DNA of 64,000 bases from JAJYKC01 sp963823105. Lineage in GTDB: Bacteria; Acidobacteriota; Terriglobia; Bryobacterales; Bryobacteraceae. Location: positions 496,001-560,000 of the forward strand of contig CAWGKC010000001.1 in NCBI GenBank assembly GCA_963823105.1, given 5' to 3'. The notes beneath the pieces were generated by a model that saw only the letters and a program-made list of their open reading frames with translations, was not told the origin of the DNA and did no database searches. Below are positions 45,263-53,404 of this stretch, piece by piece; position 1 is the first letter of the stretch; the number at the start of each line of letters is the position of its first letter. Both the position numbers and the translations under genes were made by a program.

Positions 45263-46018
45263 TTACAGCCGCCGCCGCATGCGATAATCCTCCACCTGCG
45301 GCATGCGGATGACGCGGCACATTTCAAACAGGCGCGACCGGGCGCGCATGCCGATGCGCTCTTCGAGGAAGAATTTGCTCTGCACGTCGGAATCGAGGCC
45401 GGACCCGCGCCGGTCGCCCAGTTCCGGATCGCGCAGGTTTGTGGTTGCGACCAGTGCGCGGCGGTGGTTGCAGCGGAAAGTGATGATGGAGGTGATCGTG
45501 TCCTCCACCCAATCCGTAACCCGATGGGCGCCCAGATCGTCCAGCAGCACCACCTCGGCGTCCAGTACGGACTGGTAGACTTCACGGTCCACGCCGCCTG
45601 TATTTTTGTCGTAGCCGGAGCGGATGCGATCGAGCAGATTCTGATAGTCGAAGAACCGCCCGTCGAAACCGCGGGCGATCAACTGGCGCAGCGCGGCCGC
45701 CGCCAGATGCGTCTTGCCCGTTCCTGGACTTCCCGCCAGCAGCAGTCCGGGTTTTTCCAGCAGCGGATACTCGCGGATGTAATTTCGGACGGTGAGAACG
45801 ACGCCGGCCATGTCGGTGCGGCCCACCGGATTGTCGCGCGGCAGCACGAAGTTGTCGAGGGAAGCGTTGGCGTAGTTGGCCGGAATCGCCGCCGCCTCGA
45901 TCAGCGCCTTCTGGCGCGTTGCGCCCCGGCACTCGCAAGGCCCGGCGGAGGAGATGCCGTCGGTTTCGGTGACCTTCCATCCCGTGCCCCCGCAGTGCGC
46001 GCATACCGCTTCAGCCAT
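45263..46018 (-). CDS. DnaC/IstB-like AAA+ ATPase
   Basis: The ATG at 46018 (MAEAVCAHCGGTGWKVTETD) is chosen over the GTG three bases upstream. The N-terminus carries a zinc-binding CAHCGGTGW, then PCEC, as in primosomal DnaC/DnaI proteins. The AAA+ core has Walker A LLLAGSPGTGKTHLAAAALR, Walker B AEVVLLDDLGAHR and sensor I VATTNL. It could load the replicative helicase or be an IstB-type helper. There is no transposase nearby, which favours the replication role. The length is 251 residues. Confidence 0.85.
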   Translation of the reverse strand: MAEAVCAHCGGTGWKVTETDGISSAGPCECRGATRQKALIEAAAIPANYANASLDNFVLPRDNPVGRTDMAGVVLTVRNYIREYPLLEKPGLLLAGSPGTGKTHLAAAALRQLIARGFDGRFFDYQNLLDRIRSGYDKNTGGVDREVYQSVLDAEVVLLDDLGAHRVTDWVEDTITSIITFRCNHRRALVATTNLRDPELGDRRGSGLDSDVQSKFFLEERIGMRARSRLFEMCRVIRMPQVEDYRMRRRL

Positions 46019-46051
46019 CACCTTCTCATAGTACCCGCAACGCCGCTCCCC

Positions 46052-46504
46052 CTATTCGACGATCGCCAACACGTCGCCGGCGGCCACAGTGCCATCGGGA
46101 ACGACGCCAAGTTCCACCACCGTCCCGTCCTTCGGCGCCTTCATTTCGTTCTGCATCTTCATCGCTTCCACCACCACTACGCCCTGGCCGGCCCGCACCG
46201 GATCGCCCAGCGCGACCAGCACGCGAACGACTTTTCCGGGCATCGGAGCCACAATCCGTTGGCGTCCCTCGCCTCCTCCCGCCGCCGCGGAGGAGCGGCG
46301 GTCGCGTGGATCGATCACTTCCAGTTCGAGGGTCCGTCCGCCGATGCTGGCTGTGTAACCCGCGCGCGAGCGGACGATGCGAACTTCATCGACGCGGCCG
46401 TCGCGGAGAATCGAGTACACTCCGGGTTCCACTTCAACGATGTCTCCCCTCGCGCCGGTATCGACGCCGATCTCGTTTCCGTCACCGAACAAAACCCGCT
46501 TCAC
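46052..46504 (-). CDS. Biotin carboxyl carrier protein-like (biotinyl/lipoyl domain)
   Basis: The GTG at 46504 overlaps the TGA of the biotin carboxylase gene (GTGA). An ATG at 46537 would extend into that gene. The 150-residue product has an N-terminal beta region (GVYSILRDGRVDEVRIVRSR) and a C-terminal biotinyl domain with VVVVEAMKMQNEMKAPKDGT, where AMKM carries the biotin-accepting lysine near residue 115. Together with the upstream subunit it should form the carboxylase half of an acyl-CoA or pyruvate carboxylase. No carboxyltransferase gene is in the window. Confidence 0.9.
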   Translation of the reverse strand: MKRVLFGDGNEIGVDTGARGDIVEVEPGVYSILRDGRVDEVRIVRSRAGYTASIGGRTLELEVIDPRDRRSSAAAGGGEGRQRIVAPMPGKVVRVLVALGDPVRAGQGVVVVEAMKMQNEMKAPKDGTVVELGVVPDGTVAAGDVLAIVE

Positions 46505-47994
46505 CGCAGCAGTTCCCCATGGCCGGACGACTTCCATCGGCCGGGAGATTTCATCGCCGGTTCCACATCCGGACGCCTGGCGTCGAACGCGGCGGCGGCG
46601 AGCGCGGCGGCGCTCTTCAATTCCTCCGGCGGGCCGGCCTGCTTTCTTCTGCTCTCAAACGCACCCAGAAAACCGGTGTGCAGGCGCGCGCTGCGGAACT
46701 CTTCGTCGGCGAGAATCTCGCGAAAATAGGAGATCGTCGTGCGGATGCCGGTGAGCGTGTACTCGGCGAGGGCGCGGTCCAGCCGGGCGATGGCCGTTCC
46801 GCGATCCGCGCCCCAGGCGATCAGCTTGGCGAGCAACGGGTCATATTCGAACGGCACCGTCCAGCCGGGGTAGACGCCGGAGTCCACGCGCACGCCGGGA
46901 CCGCCCGGCTCGCGCAGGTGAACAATCTTCCCCGGCGAGGGCATGAATTGTCGATCCGGATCTTCGGCGTAAACGCGGCATTCCATCGCCGAGCCTCGCC
47001 AGACGATCTCCTCCTGCGTGAATGGCAGCCGTTCGCCGGCCGCGATTCGGAGTTGCCAATGCACCAGATCCAGGCCCGTGACCAGTTCGGTAACCGGGTG
47101 CTCCACCTGGAGCCGCGTGTTCATTTCCAGAAAGTAAAAATTGCGATGTTTATCCACCAGGAACTCGGCGGTGCCGGCGTTGTGGTATCCGGCGGCGCGC
47201 GCCACCCGCAACGCAGCGGCGCCCATGGTCTGGCGCATCTCCGGATGGGCGGCCACCAAGGGCGACGGGCACTCTTCGATCACTTTCTGATGCCGCCGTT
47301 GGAGGGAGCATTCGCGCTCGCCCAGATGAATCAGATGGCCGTGGCTGTCGCCCAGAATTTGAATCTCGATGTGGCGCGGCTCCTCCACCAGCTTCTCCAG
47401 GTAGATTTCCGCGCTGTGAAATGCGCGTTCGGCTTCGCTTGCCGCATCTCGCATCGCAGCTTCCAGATCTTCCTCCGCCGCCACCGTCCGCATTCCCTTG
47501 CCGCCGCCGCCGGCCGCGGCTTTCAGTAACACTGGATAACCCAGCCGCCTCGCGGTCTCGCGGGCTTCGTCCAAACTGCCCAGCGCGCCGGGCGCCCCAG
47601 GGACGATGGGTACGCCCACCGCCGCCGCCAGCTTGCGCGCTTCAATCTTCGAGCCGAGCTTGGCGATCGCCGAAGACGGCGGCCCAATGAAGACGAGGCC
47701 GGACGCTTCGCAAGCGGCCGCGAATTCGGCGTTTTCACTGAGGAATCCGTAGCCGGGGTGAATCGCCTCGGCTCCGCTCCGTTTGGCGGCGTCGACAATG
47801 CGCCCGATGTCGAGATAACTCTCCGCCGCAGCGGCAGGCCCAATGGCCACCGCTTCGTCGGCCATACGGACATGCAGCGCGCCGCGGTCGATTTCCGAGT
47901 AGACGGCAACGCTCGAAACGTTCAACTCCCGCAGCCCGCGGATCAGCCGAACGGCGATCTCACCGCGATTGGCGATGAGCACTTTGGAAAACAT
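46501..47994 (-). CDS. accC: Acetyl/propionyl-CoA carboxylase biotin carboxylase subunit
   Basis: The ATG at 47994 follows an in-frame TTG. The 497-residue ATP-grasp enzyme shows FSKVLIANRGEIAVRLIRGL, IHPGYGFLSENAEFAAACEA, the glycine loop LLKAAAGGGGKGMRTVAAEE, and the catalytic segment EFLVDKHRNFYFLEMNTRLQVEHPVTE. It carboxylates biotin on the carrier protein encoded next, using ATP and bicarbonate. The sequence is closer to the propionyl/methylcrotonyl-CoA carboxylase alpha subunit than to fatty-acid AccC. The separate small BCCP gene supports a split subunit design. Confidence 0.9.
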   Translation of the reverse strand: MFSKVLIANRGEIAVRLIRGLRELNVSSVAVYSEIDRGALHVRMADEAVAIGPAAAAESYLDIGRIVDAAKRSGAEAIHPGYGFLSENAEFAAACEASGLVFIGPPSSAIAKLGSKIEARKLAAAVGVPIVPGAPGALGSLDEARETARRLGYPVLLKAAAGGGGKGMRTVAAEEDLEAAMRDAASEAERAFHSAEIYLEKLVEEPRHIEIQILGDSHGHLIHLGERECSLQRRHQKVIEECPSPLVAAHPEMRQTMGAAALRVARAAGYHNAGTAEFLVDKHRNFYFLEMNTRLQVEHPVTELVTGLDLVHWQLRIAAGERLPFTQEEIVWRGSAMECRVYAEDPDRQFMPSPGKIVHLREPGGPGVRVDSGVYPGWTVPFEYDPLLAKLIAWGADRGTAIARLDRALAEYTLTGIRTTISYFREILADEEFRSARLHTGFLGAFESRRKQAGPPEELKSAAALAAAAFDARRPDVEPAMKSPGRWKSSGHGELLR

Positions 47995-48096
47995 CAAACG
48001 GCGATTGTAGCAGTCCCCTCATCCGCAGACGGCTTCCCGCACGGTGGGATCGGCTTGCTCCGGGCAGTTTGGCGGGCGGTAAAGGCGAACGCGTGT

Positions 48097-48840
48097 TCAA
48101 TCGACGCGGAGAAACTTATGTTCTTCTTTGATTCCGAACTGGGCGATAAAAGCTTTCCAGGAAGCCAAGGGATATCCGGGATCGTGCGCCCGCTGGCAAT
48201 CAAGGACGTGGTTGTAGAGCGTGTGGCCCGTGAATTCCCTCTTCCGGGTGCCTTCCAACCTGGACGCCCGCGCGATAAGATCCCCCTCGGCTTCGCCGCA
48301 CGGACAGTATTTGCACAGGAAGGACCGGAGCGCGTCGGCGTTGTTGGTCTTGAGAAATTCGTACCGGGCCTGCTCGATGCCAAGGAAGAATCTCAACGTT
48401 CCGAGCAGGTACGCGCGTACCGGCTCCAAGACTCTTGGGAGTGCCTCGTCCCGAAGGGCCTCTTCCTGCTTCCTGCCAATCTCCAAATTCCGGGAAGCAT
48501 TCTCGAAGAATGCCGCATTGAGGACTGGATGGTGGCATTCGGCGTAGCCTGGCATGCACCTCTCCAGCGGCCTGACGCCGATGGTCTTCTCCCAGTGGTC
48601 CGTAGCGCCGTCGTAGGAGCTCGCCATCTCGAACGGGGATGGGACGTCCGGGGGCATGTAGGGCGAGAGCCACGCGATTCGTTTCATTTCATCCATCGGG
48701 ATGCGCCGGTCGTCGAACGTGAGCCGGTAGCGATCCGTGTCGGTCTCGTAGGTGAGGATACGCTGAGCGGCGGCCAGCGATGAGGCATGCGGAATCAGCA
48801 GCGCGATGCCGAGGGACGCTATGTATCGGGGGCAGCTCAC
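48097..48840 (-). CDS. Secreted hypothetical protein (247 aa)
   Basis: The GTG at 48840 gives SCPRYIASLGIALLIPHASS, a signal peptide, whereas the longer frame upstream is antisense-like and Arg/Pro rich. No family is recognised. Features include a CKYCPCGEAEGD cysteine cluster, an acidic/aromatic mid region (MDEMKRIAWLSPYMPPDVPS) and helical C-terminal half. It lies 91 bases after the histidine kinase stop on the same strand and may share its operon. Confidence 0.5.
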   Translation of the reverse strand: MSCPRYIASLGIALLIPHASSLAAAQRILTYETDTDRYRLTFDDRRIPMDEMKRIAWLSPYMPPDVPSPFEMASSYDGATDHWEKTIGVRPLERCMPGYAECHHPVLNAAFFENASRNLEIGRKQEEALRDEALPRVLEPVRAYLLGTLRFFLGIEQARYEFLKTNNADALRSFLCKYCPCGEAEGDLIARASRLEGTRKREFTGHTLYNHVLDCQRAHDPGYPLASWKAFIAQFGIKEEHKFLRVD

Positions 48841-48931
48841 ATGGCGCCTAGAATCGACGGGACGCCGATCGTCGGCTTGGATCCGAGTAGGTGCGGCACT
48901 TCCGATACGAGTTTTTTGTCCGGGTCTTCCA

Positions 48932-50395
48932 TTAGAGTTCCCGCACGGCGGCATCAGCCTCGACCACGGGACGAATCGCCGCCGTGGCGGGCAAGGAAAT
49001 TGTGAAGCGCGTCCCTTGGCCCGGTTGGCTTTCGACATGCACCGCTCCGCCATGTGCCTTGACGATCCAGGCGACGAAACTCAATCCGAGACCGAGCCCT
49101 TTGTGTGGATCGGCCGAGGGCACGCGATAAAAGCGGTCGAAGATGTGCGGCAAATGTTCCGGCGCGATGCCAACCCCGGTGTCTTCGACGGTCAACGCCG
49201 CCTGGCCCGCTTCCGCGCTCAGCCGCACCCGCACTTCGCCTCCGGCCGGCGTGTACTTGATCGCATTCGAAAGAAGATTCGACAGCAGCCGGTCGATCTG
49301 AATCCGGTCGGCCTGGACGGGAAGGTGCTCCGGCGTTTCGGCCAGGAGCCGGACGCCGTCGCCCTCGGCGGGAATCTGGAACTGGTCGGCGACATCCCGC
49401 ACCGCCTCGGCCAGATCGAATTCGGACTTTTGCAATACCAGTTGGCCCGTCTCCGACTGCGACAACAGCAAAAGGGCGCGGACGATGCTCGACAAACGCT
49501 CGACGTCTTCGAGAGCGTTCTCCATCGCCTCGCGGTATTGCTCCGGGCTTTTCGCCGTGAACAGCGCCACTTCGAGTTGCCCGCGCACCACCGTCAACGG
49601 CGTTCGCAGTTCATGGGAAACATCGGTGGAAAACTGGCGTATCTGTTCGAAGGAGAGGTGCAGACGCTCCATCATCCCGTTGAATGTTTCGATCAAGTGA
49701 TCGAGTTCGTCGCCCGCCCCGCGCGCCGGAATTTGCGTGCTGAGATTGGAACTGGTGATCCGTTGGGCGGTGCGCGACACCGAGTTGAGAGGTTCCAAAG
49801 CGCGGCCGGCGACGTACCAGCCCAGTACACCGCAAACCAGGATCACCAGCGGCAAAATGAGGTAAAAATCGCGCGTGAAACGGCCGATGATTCGCTCCCC
49901 CTCGCCGAGCGACCTGCCGATCGCCAGATAAAAGACCTGGTTTTTATCGGTCCATCGGCCGGAGCGGATGCGGTACGGCTCGCCATTGTCGTACTTGGTA
50001 CGCCAGGAGGGCGCGCCGGATTGCAGGATGCGCTTGATTTCGCCCGGCGAATCCAGGCCGATCGAGTCGTAAATCGGCGAATGCATGATCGGCTTGCCGT
50101 CGGTGCCGGTGAGAAGGAAGACGCGCTGCAGCCGGCTGACGGTGAAGATTTCGTCGGAGTCGTAGCCGTCGTATTGCCAATCGGGGCCGTATTTCTCCAC
50201 CTGCAGATAGCCCTTCACCGCGCCCCAGGCCTCCTCCAGCGCGTCGTCGGTTTCGTTCTGAATGATCACCTGCAGGGAGAAGCGGAAGAACCCGCCGATC
50301 AAGATCAGGCAAATGGTGAAGAAGACAAGGTATCCGGCGGCCAGGCGGAACCGCAGACTGCGCGTCGTTCTCAGCAATCCGGCGGTTAACCGCAC
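48932..50395 (-). CDS. Sensor histidine kinase (HAMP)
   Basis: The GTG start is one base after the regulator stop. The 487-residue protein has TM1 (FRLAAGYLVFFTICLILIGG), a periplasmic sensor of about 150 residues, TM2 (FYLILPLVILVCGVLGWYVA), a HAMP linker, the HisKA H-box FSTDVSHELRTPLTVVRGQL, an N-box LLSNLLSNAIKYTPAG, a G1 box VEDTGVGIAPEHLPHIFDRF and a G2 box GLGLGLSFVAWIVKAHGG. It phosphorylates the response regulator encoded immediately upstream. The signal is unknown; the neighbours (LolA-like protein, acyltransferase) suggest envelope sensing (inference). Confidence 0.93.
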   Translation of the reverse strand: MRLTAGLLRTTRSLRFRLAAGYLVFFTICLILIGGFFRFSLQVIIQNETDDALEEAWGAVKGYLQVEKYGPDWQYDGYDSDEIFTVSRLQRVFLLTGTDGKPIMHSPIYDSIGLDSPGEIKRILQSGAPSWRTKYDNGEPYRIRSGRWTDKNQVFYLAIGRSLGEGERIIGRFTRDFYLILPLVILVCGVLGWYVAGRALEPLNSVSRTAQRITSSNLSTQIPARGAGDELDHLIETFNGMMERLHLSFEQIRQFSTDVSHELRTPLTVVRGQLEVALFTAKSPEQYREAMENALEDVERLSSIVRALLLLSQSETGQLVLQKSEFDLAEAVRDVADQFQIPAEGDGVRLLAETPEHLPVQADRIQIDRLLSNLLSNAIKYTPAGGEVRVRLSAEAGQAALTVEDTGVGIAPEHLPHIFDRFYRVPSADPHKGLGLGLSFVAWIVKAHGGAVHVESQPGQGTRFTISLPATAAIRPVVEADAAVREL

Positions 50396-50396
50396 G

Positions 50397-51092
50397 TCAA
50401 TTCTCCCGCGTTGGATCCGCGGCGCCCGGCGCCTCCAGCATGTATCCGATGCCGCGCATGGTGTGGATCATCTTGTCCGGCCACTTTTCGTCGATCTTGC
50501 TGCGCAAATGGCGGATATATACGTCGACGATGTTGGTGAGACCGTCGTAGTCCATGTCCCACACATGCTCGACGATCATGGTGCGGCTGAGCGGGCGGCC
50601 GGGGTTGCGCATCATGTATTCAAGGATGCCGAATTCCTTCGGCGCCAGTTCGATATTTTGGCCGTCCCGCGTGACTTTGCGCCGGATGCAATCGAGCGCG
50701 AGATTGCCCACCTGCAGGCGCTCCGGAACGGGTTGGCCGCGGCGGAGAAGAGCGCGGACGCGCGCCAGAAACTCGACGAAAGCGAAAGGTTTCACCAGAT
50801 AATCGTCGGCGCCCAGTTCCAGGCCGCGAACGCGGTCGTCCACCGCGTCGCGGGCGCTCAGAATCAGCACCGGCGGGCTGGATTTGCGGTTGCGGATCTT
50901 CTTGAGCACTTCCAGGCCGTCCATGTCGGGCAGCATGAGGTCCAGGATCACCAGGTCGTACTCCGTGGCGTGAACGAATTCGGAGGCCGTGGCGCCGTCT
51001 CCCGCGACATCCACGGCGTATCCGGCGCTTTCGAGGCCGCGCGATAGAAAATCCTGAATCCTCTTTTCATCCTCTACGACCAGTACTCGCAT
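50397..51092 (-). CDS. Response regulator, OmpR family
   Basis: The 231-residue regulator has a receiver domain with the phospho-acceptor in YDLVILDLMLPDMDGLEVLK (Asp near 51), the acidic pair VVEDEKRI and the Lys in DDYLVKPFAFVEFLARVRAL. A winged-helix output domain follows (APKEFGILEYMMRNPGRPLS, DIYIRHLRSKIDEKWPDKMI-like end). It pairs with the adjacent histidine kinase (one-base gap). It lies 20 bases after the acyltransferase gene. Confidence 0.95.
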   Translation of the reverse strand: MRVLVVEDEKRIQDFLSRGLESAGYAVDVAGDGATASEFVHATEYDLVILDLMLPDMDGLEVLKKIRNRKSSPPVLILSARDAVDDRVRGLELGADDYLVKPFAFVEFLARVRALLRRGQPVPERLQVGNLALDCIRRKVTRDGQNIELAPKEFGILEYMMRNPGRPLSRTMIVEHVWDMDYDGLTNIVDVYIRHLRSKIDEKWPDKMIHTMRGIGYMLEAPGAADPTREN

Positions 51093-51112
51093 ATCGTCCC
51101 GTGAAACCGCGC

Positions 51113-52309
51113 TCAGCCCGCCGCGCGGCCGGATTCCACCAACTCCGGTTCGGAGTGAATCGGTTCCGGCGGTTTCGAACGCTTAACAAAAAGCCGCCCC
51201 GCCAGCCGGTCCCAATTGGAGCGCAACAGGGAGACACCCGTCATCAGCACAACCAGGACCACCGACGCCAGAATACATTGTCCCGCCGTGAACGTTTGAT
51301 GCCACAGGCCCAGCCACCGGCCATAAACCATCTCGATATGAACCCAATAAACCACGAGCGAGGTGGTTCCGAGCTGACGCACAAGGCTCCACCTGCTCAG
51401 GGCAATTCCAATGCCGGCATGCCCGCACCACACCCATGCGAAAGCGACGGTCAGCAATATAACGCCGAGCTTTACCGCGACGAGGCCGGGACTGTTCAGC
51501 CAGTATTCCGAGTGCGGGTAGACATCATAGGGAAGGTTCGAGAAGTACTGCCCGCCCACCACCAGCATGATTCCACCGAGCGCCGCCCACAGCATCCCTT
51601 TGCCCATGTCGCTTGCGTTCACAAGCCGCAGCACGCTGCCGGCGCTCAATCCGAAGGCGATGAATGCCGCCCAGGGAAAAAAGGCGAACGCCGAGTAACT
51701 GGGAACGAAATAGGCGGAAACGCCGCTGGGGAGCCAGTTCCAATTCGCGGAAGAGACGAAAGGCGACGCCGCGGCGATGCCAACGCCGAGTAGGGCGCAA
51801 ACGCGAACCCGCGTGGGCGTGGTGAGCAGCGCCGTGAACGAGAGCAGGGCGATGGCGAAACCCATGCAGTTGAGAATGTCCACCTTGAAAAGATCGGTCC
51901 ATGAACTGCCGGGGAACGCGAATAGCCATAGTTGGGCGCGAAATAGAAACGCCAAAGTCCACAGATAGACCGATCGGAGAATCGCCGCCTTCCAGCGCTC
52001 CCAAGGGCCAAGGCCTTTCCGTTCCCGCCCATCGATCAGGAACGCCAGCGTGATGCCGGTGACAAAGAGAAAGATCGCCGGCCCCTCGCCGCCAAAGAGC
52101 TGGGAGAGCGCGTAGGGCCCCTGGTTGCGCAGCGGGTTGAGGGAAAAGGCGTGGAACACGTGCCCCTGCAGCATGATGATGACGGCGAGGCCGCGGCTCC
52201 AATCCAGATAATCGAGGCGGCCGGACGTGGACGCGCCGGGGCCGGGGCCGGAAGACAGCGCCGCCATCCTCCGGCGCGCGCTCTCCTTGCTGGAAAGAGT
52301 CTCGAACAT
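51113..52309 (-). CDS. Multi-pass membrane acyltransferase (DUF1624/HGSNAT-like)
   Basis: The 398-residue protein has about ten hydrophobic segments. The N-terminal motif is GRLDYLDWSRGLAVIIMLQG (family RxxxxDxxRG), with FLFVTGITLAFLIDGRERKG, and a late conserved His in LVVYWVHIEMVYGRWLGLW. This matches the DUF1624/heparan-alpha-glucosaminide N-acetyltransferase or acyltransferase-3-like folds. It probably acylates an envelope sugar or glycolipid (inference). It starts just downstream of the LolA-like stop (5-base gap) in the envelope operon. Confidence 0.7.
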   Translation of the reverse strand: MFETLSSKESARRRMAALSSGPGPGASTSGRLDYLDWSRGLAVIIMLQGHVFHAFSLNPLRNQGPYALSQLFGGEGPAIFLFVTGITLAFLIDGRERKGLGPWERWKAAILRSVYLWTLAFLFRAQLWLFAFPGSSWTDLFKVDILNCMGFAIALLSFTALLTTPTRVRVCALLGVGIAAASPFVSSANWNWLPSGVSAYFVPSYSAFAFFPWAAFIAFGLSAGSVLRLVNASDMGKGMLWAALGGIMLVVGGQYFSNLPYDVYPHSEYWLNSPGLVAVKLGVILLTVAFAWVWCGHAGIGIALSRWSLVRQLGTTSLVVYWVHIEMVYGRWLGLWHQTFTAGQCILASVVLVVLMTGVSLLRSNWDRLAGRLFVKRSKPPEPIHSEPELVESGRAAG

Positions 52310-52314
52310 AGAGG

Positions 52315-52986
52315 CTACTTTTGCGGGTACAGGAAGTTCACGTCCTTGGGGAGATCCAGCCTCATATCCGCCTCGCTCAGCGGCGGATTGATCTTGACCT
52401 CATCATACACGACCAACAGCGAATCGCCCGACGGCTGGAGCAATTTCTCCTGAATGGGGTATCCGGTTGCGTCGGAGATCCAAAGGTCCATGCGCTTCAC
52501 GTAATTCAGAGCTTCTTTCGAGCGGGGGATCAACTGAAGGTGAGTCGTCGCCTGTCCCTCCACCGTGTCCTGGCTCAAAACCGAGATGTCGTAATCGCGC
52601 TGTAACTCCGCCTTTGCGGTTCCGAAGCCGATCATCAGGAACTGGTCCAATTGCTCGCCGTGTTTGCCCAGATCGTACACCTGGACCGTTTTGCTGGCCG
52701 GTGTGTAGATTTGCGCCTTGCGTCCTTTGAACGAATAAATCTTGCGGTCGGGCGACGTGAAATCGATCAAGCCCTCCACCTCGCCCGCCCGCACTTTTCG
52801 CATCTTCACGGTGCCCATCTCCGTGCTGTCGTCGTTGATCACCGCGGTGTGCGTCACGTGCCGAACGGAGGCGGTCATCCCACGGAACGCCGCCGCCGCG
52901 TGGTCCATTCGCTCCAAAACCGATTGCGTGGAGGGAAGCGACAGGAACAGAATGAGCGGAACGGCAAGGCATTGTAAGACTGTCAT
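52315..52986 (-). CDS. Outer-membrane lipoprotein-sorting (LolA-like) protein
   Basis: The 223-residue product has a signal peptide (MTVLQCLAVPLILFLSLPST), then the LolA/LolB-type beta-barrel pattern: MDHAAAAFRGMTASVRHVTH, GEVEGLIDFTSPDRKIYSFK, TVQVYDLGKHGEQLDQFLMI and RMDLWISDATGYPIQEKLL. Such proteins carry lipoproteins or lipid across the periplasm. This one belongs to the broad DUF1571/LolA-like group rather than being a clear essential LolA. It is second in the minus-strand envelope operon. Confidence 0.8.
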   Translation of the reverse strand: MTVLQCLAVPLILFLSLPSTQSVLERMDHAAAAFRGMTASVRHVTHTAVINDDSTEMGTVKMRKVRAGEVEGLIDFTSPDRKIYSFKGRKAQIYTPASKTVQVYDLGKHGEQLDQFLMIGFGTAKAELQRDYDISVLSQDTVEGQATTHLQLIPRSKEALNYVKRMDLWISDATGYPIQEKLLQPSGDSLLVVYDEVKINPPLSEADMRLDLPKDVNFLYPQK

Positions 52987-53007
52987 AGAGGACCGGCGCG
53001 GCGGAGC

Positions 53008-53364
53008 CTACGGCTTGGTATAAGCCATGAAGCCCTTGATCTCCTCTTCGGAATCGAAGATCGGTTCGATTCGGAGTATCTGTTGCCGCTTCTGAGTGCG
53101 CGCATGAAGCAGCGCCGCCGCTCGCTCCGCCCGTTGCGCCTCGGGCACGCCATCAAGCAGCGCCGGTTCGATCCAGAACACCTGTTCACCCTGGCTGGCT
53201 GGAAGCATCACGATGCTGCTCGCTTTGGGCTGATCGCGGAACCACTCGCGCGGCGTCAAAAAAATGAACGCCAGGATGAGCCCCACCATGACGTCGTATT
53301 GCCAACCGGCGCGGGGATAATTCCAGAAAATAAAGCGCTTAACGCCCGACAGCGCGGTCGCCAT
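53008..53364 (-). CDS. Small single-pass membrane protein, hypothetical (118 aa)
   Basis: The protein begins MATALSGVKRFIFWNYPRAG. It has one hydrophobic span (WQYDVMVGLILAFIFLTPRE) and then a soluble region rich in Arg, Ala and Glu, with two EPxFD/EPALLD-like segments. No known family was recognised. It is the first gene of the run LolA-like, acyltransferase, response regulator, histidine kinase (21-base gap to the next gene), so it may be part of that signalling/envelope unit. Confidence 0.65.
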   Translation of the reverse strand: MATALSGVKRFIFWNYPRAGWQYDVMVGLILAFIFLTPREWFRDQPKASSIVMLPASQGEQVFWIEPALLDGVPEAQRAERAAALLHARTQKRQQILRIEPIFDSEEEIKGFMAYTKP

Positions 53365-53404
53365 GACGCCTCTAGTTTAGCATGAGGCTCTTCGACCACA
53401 CCGG

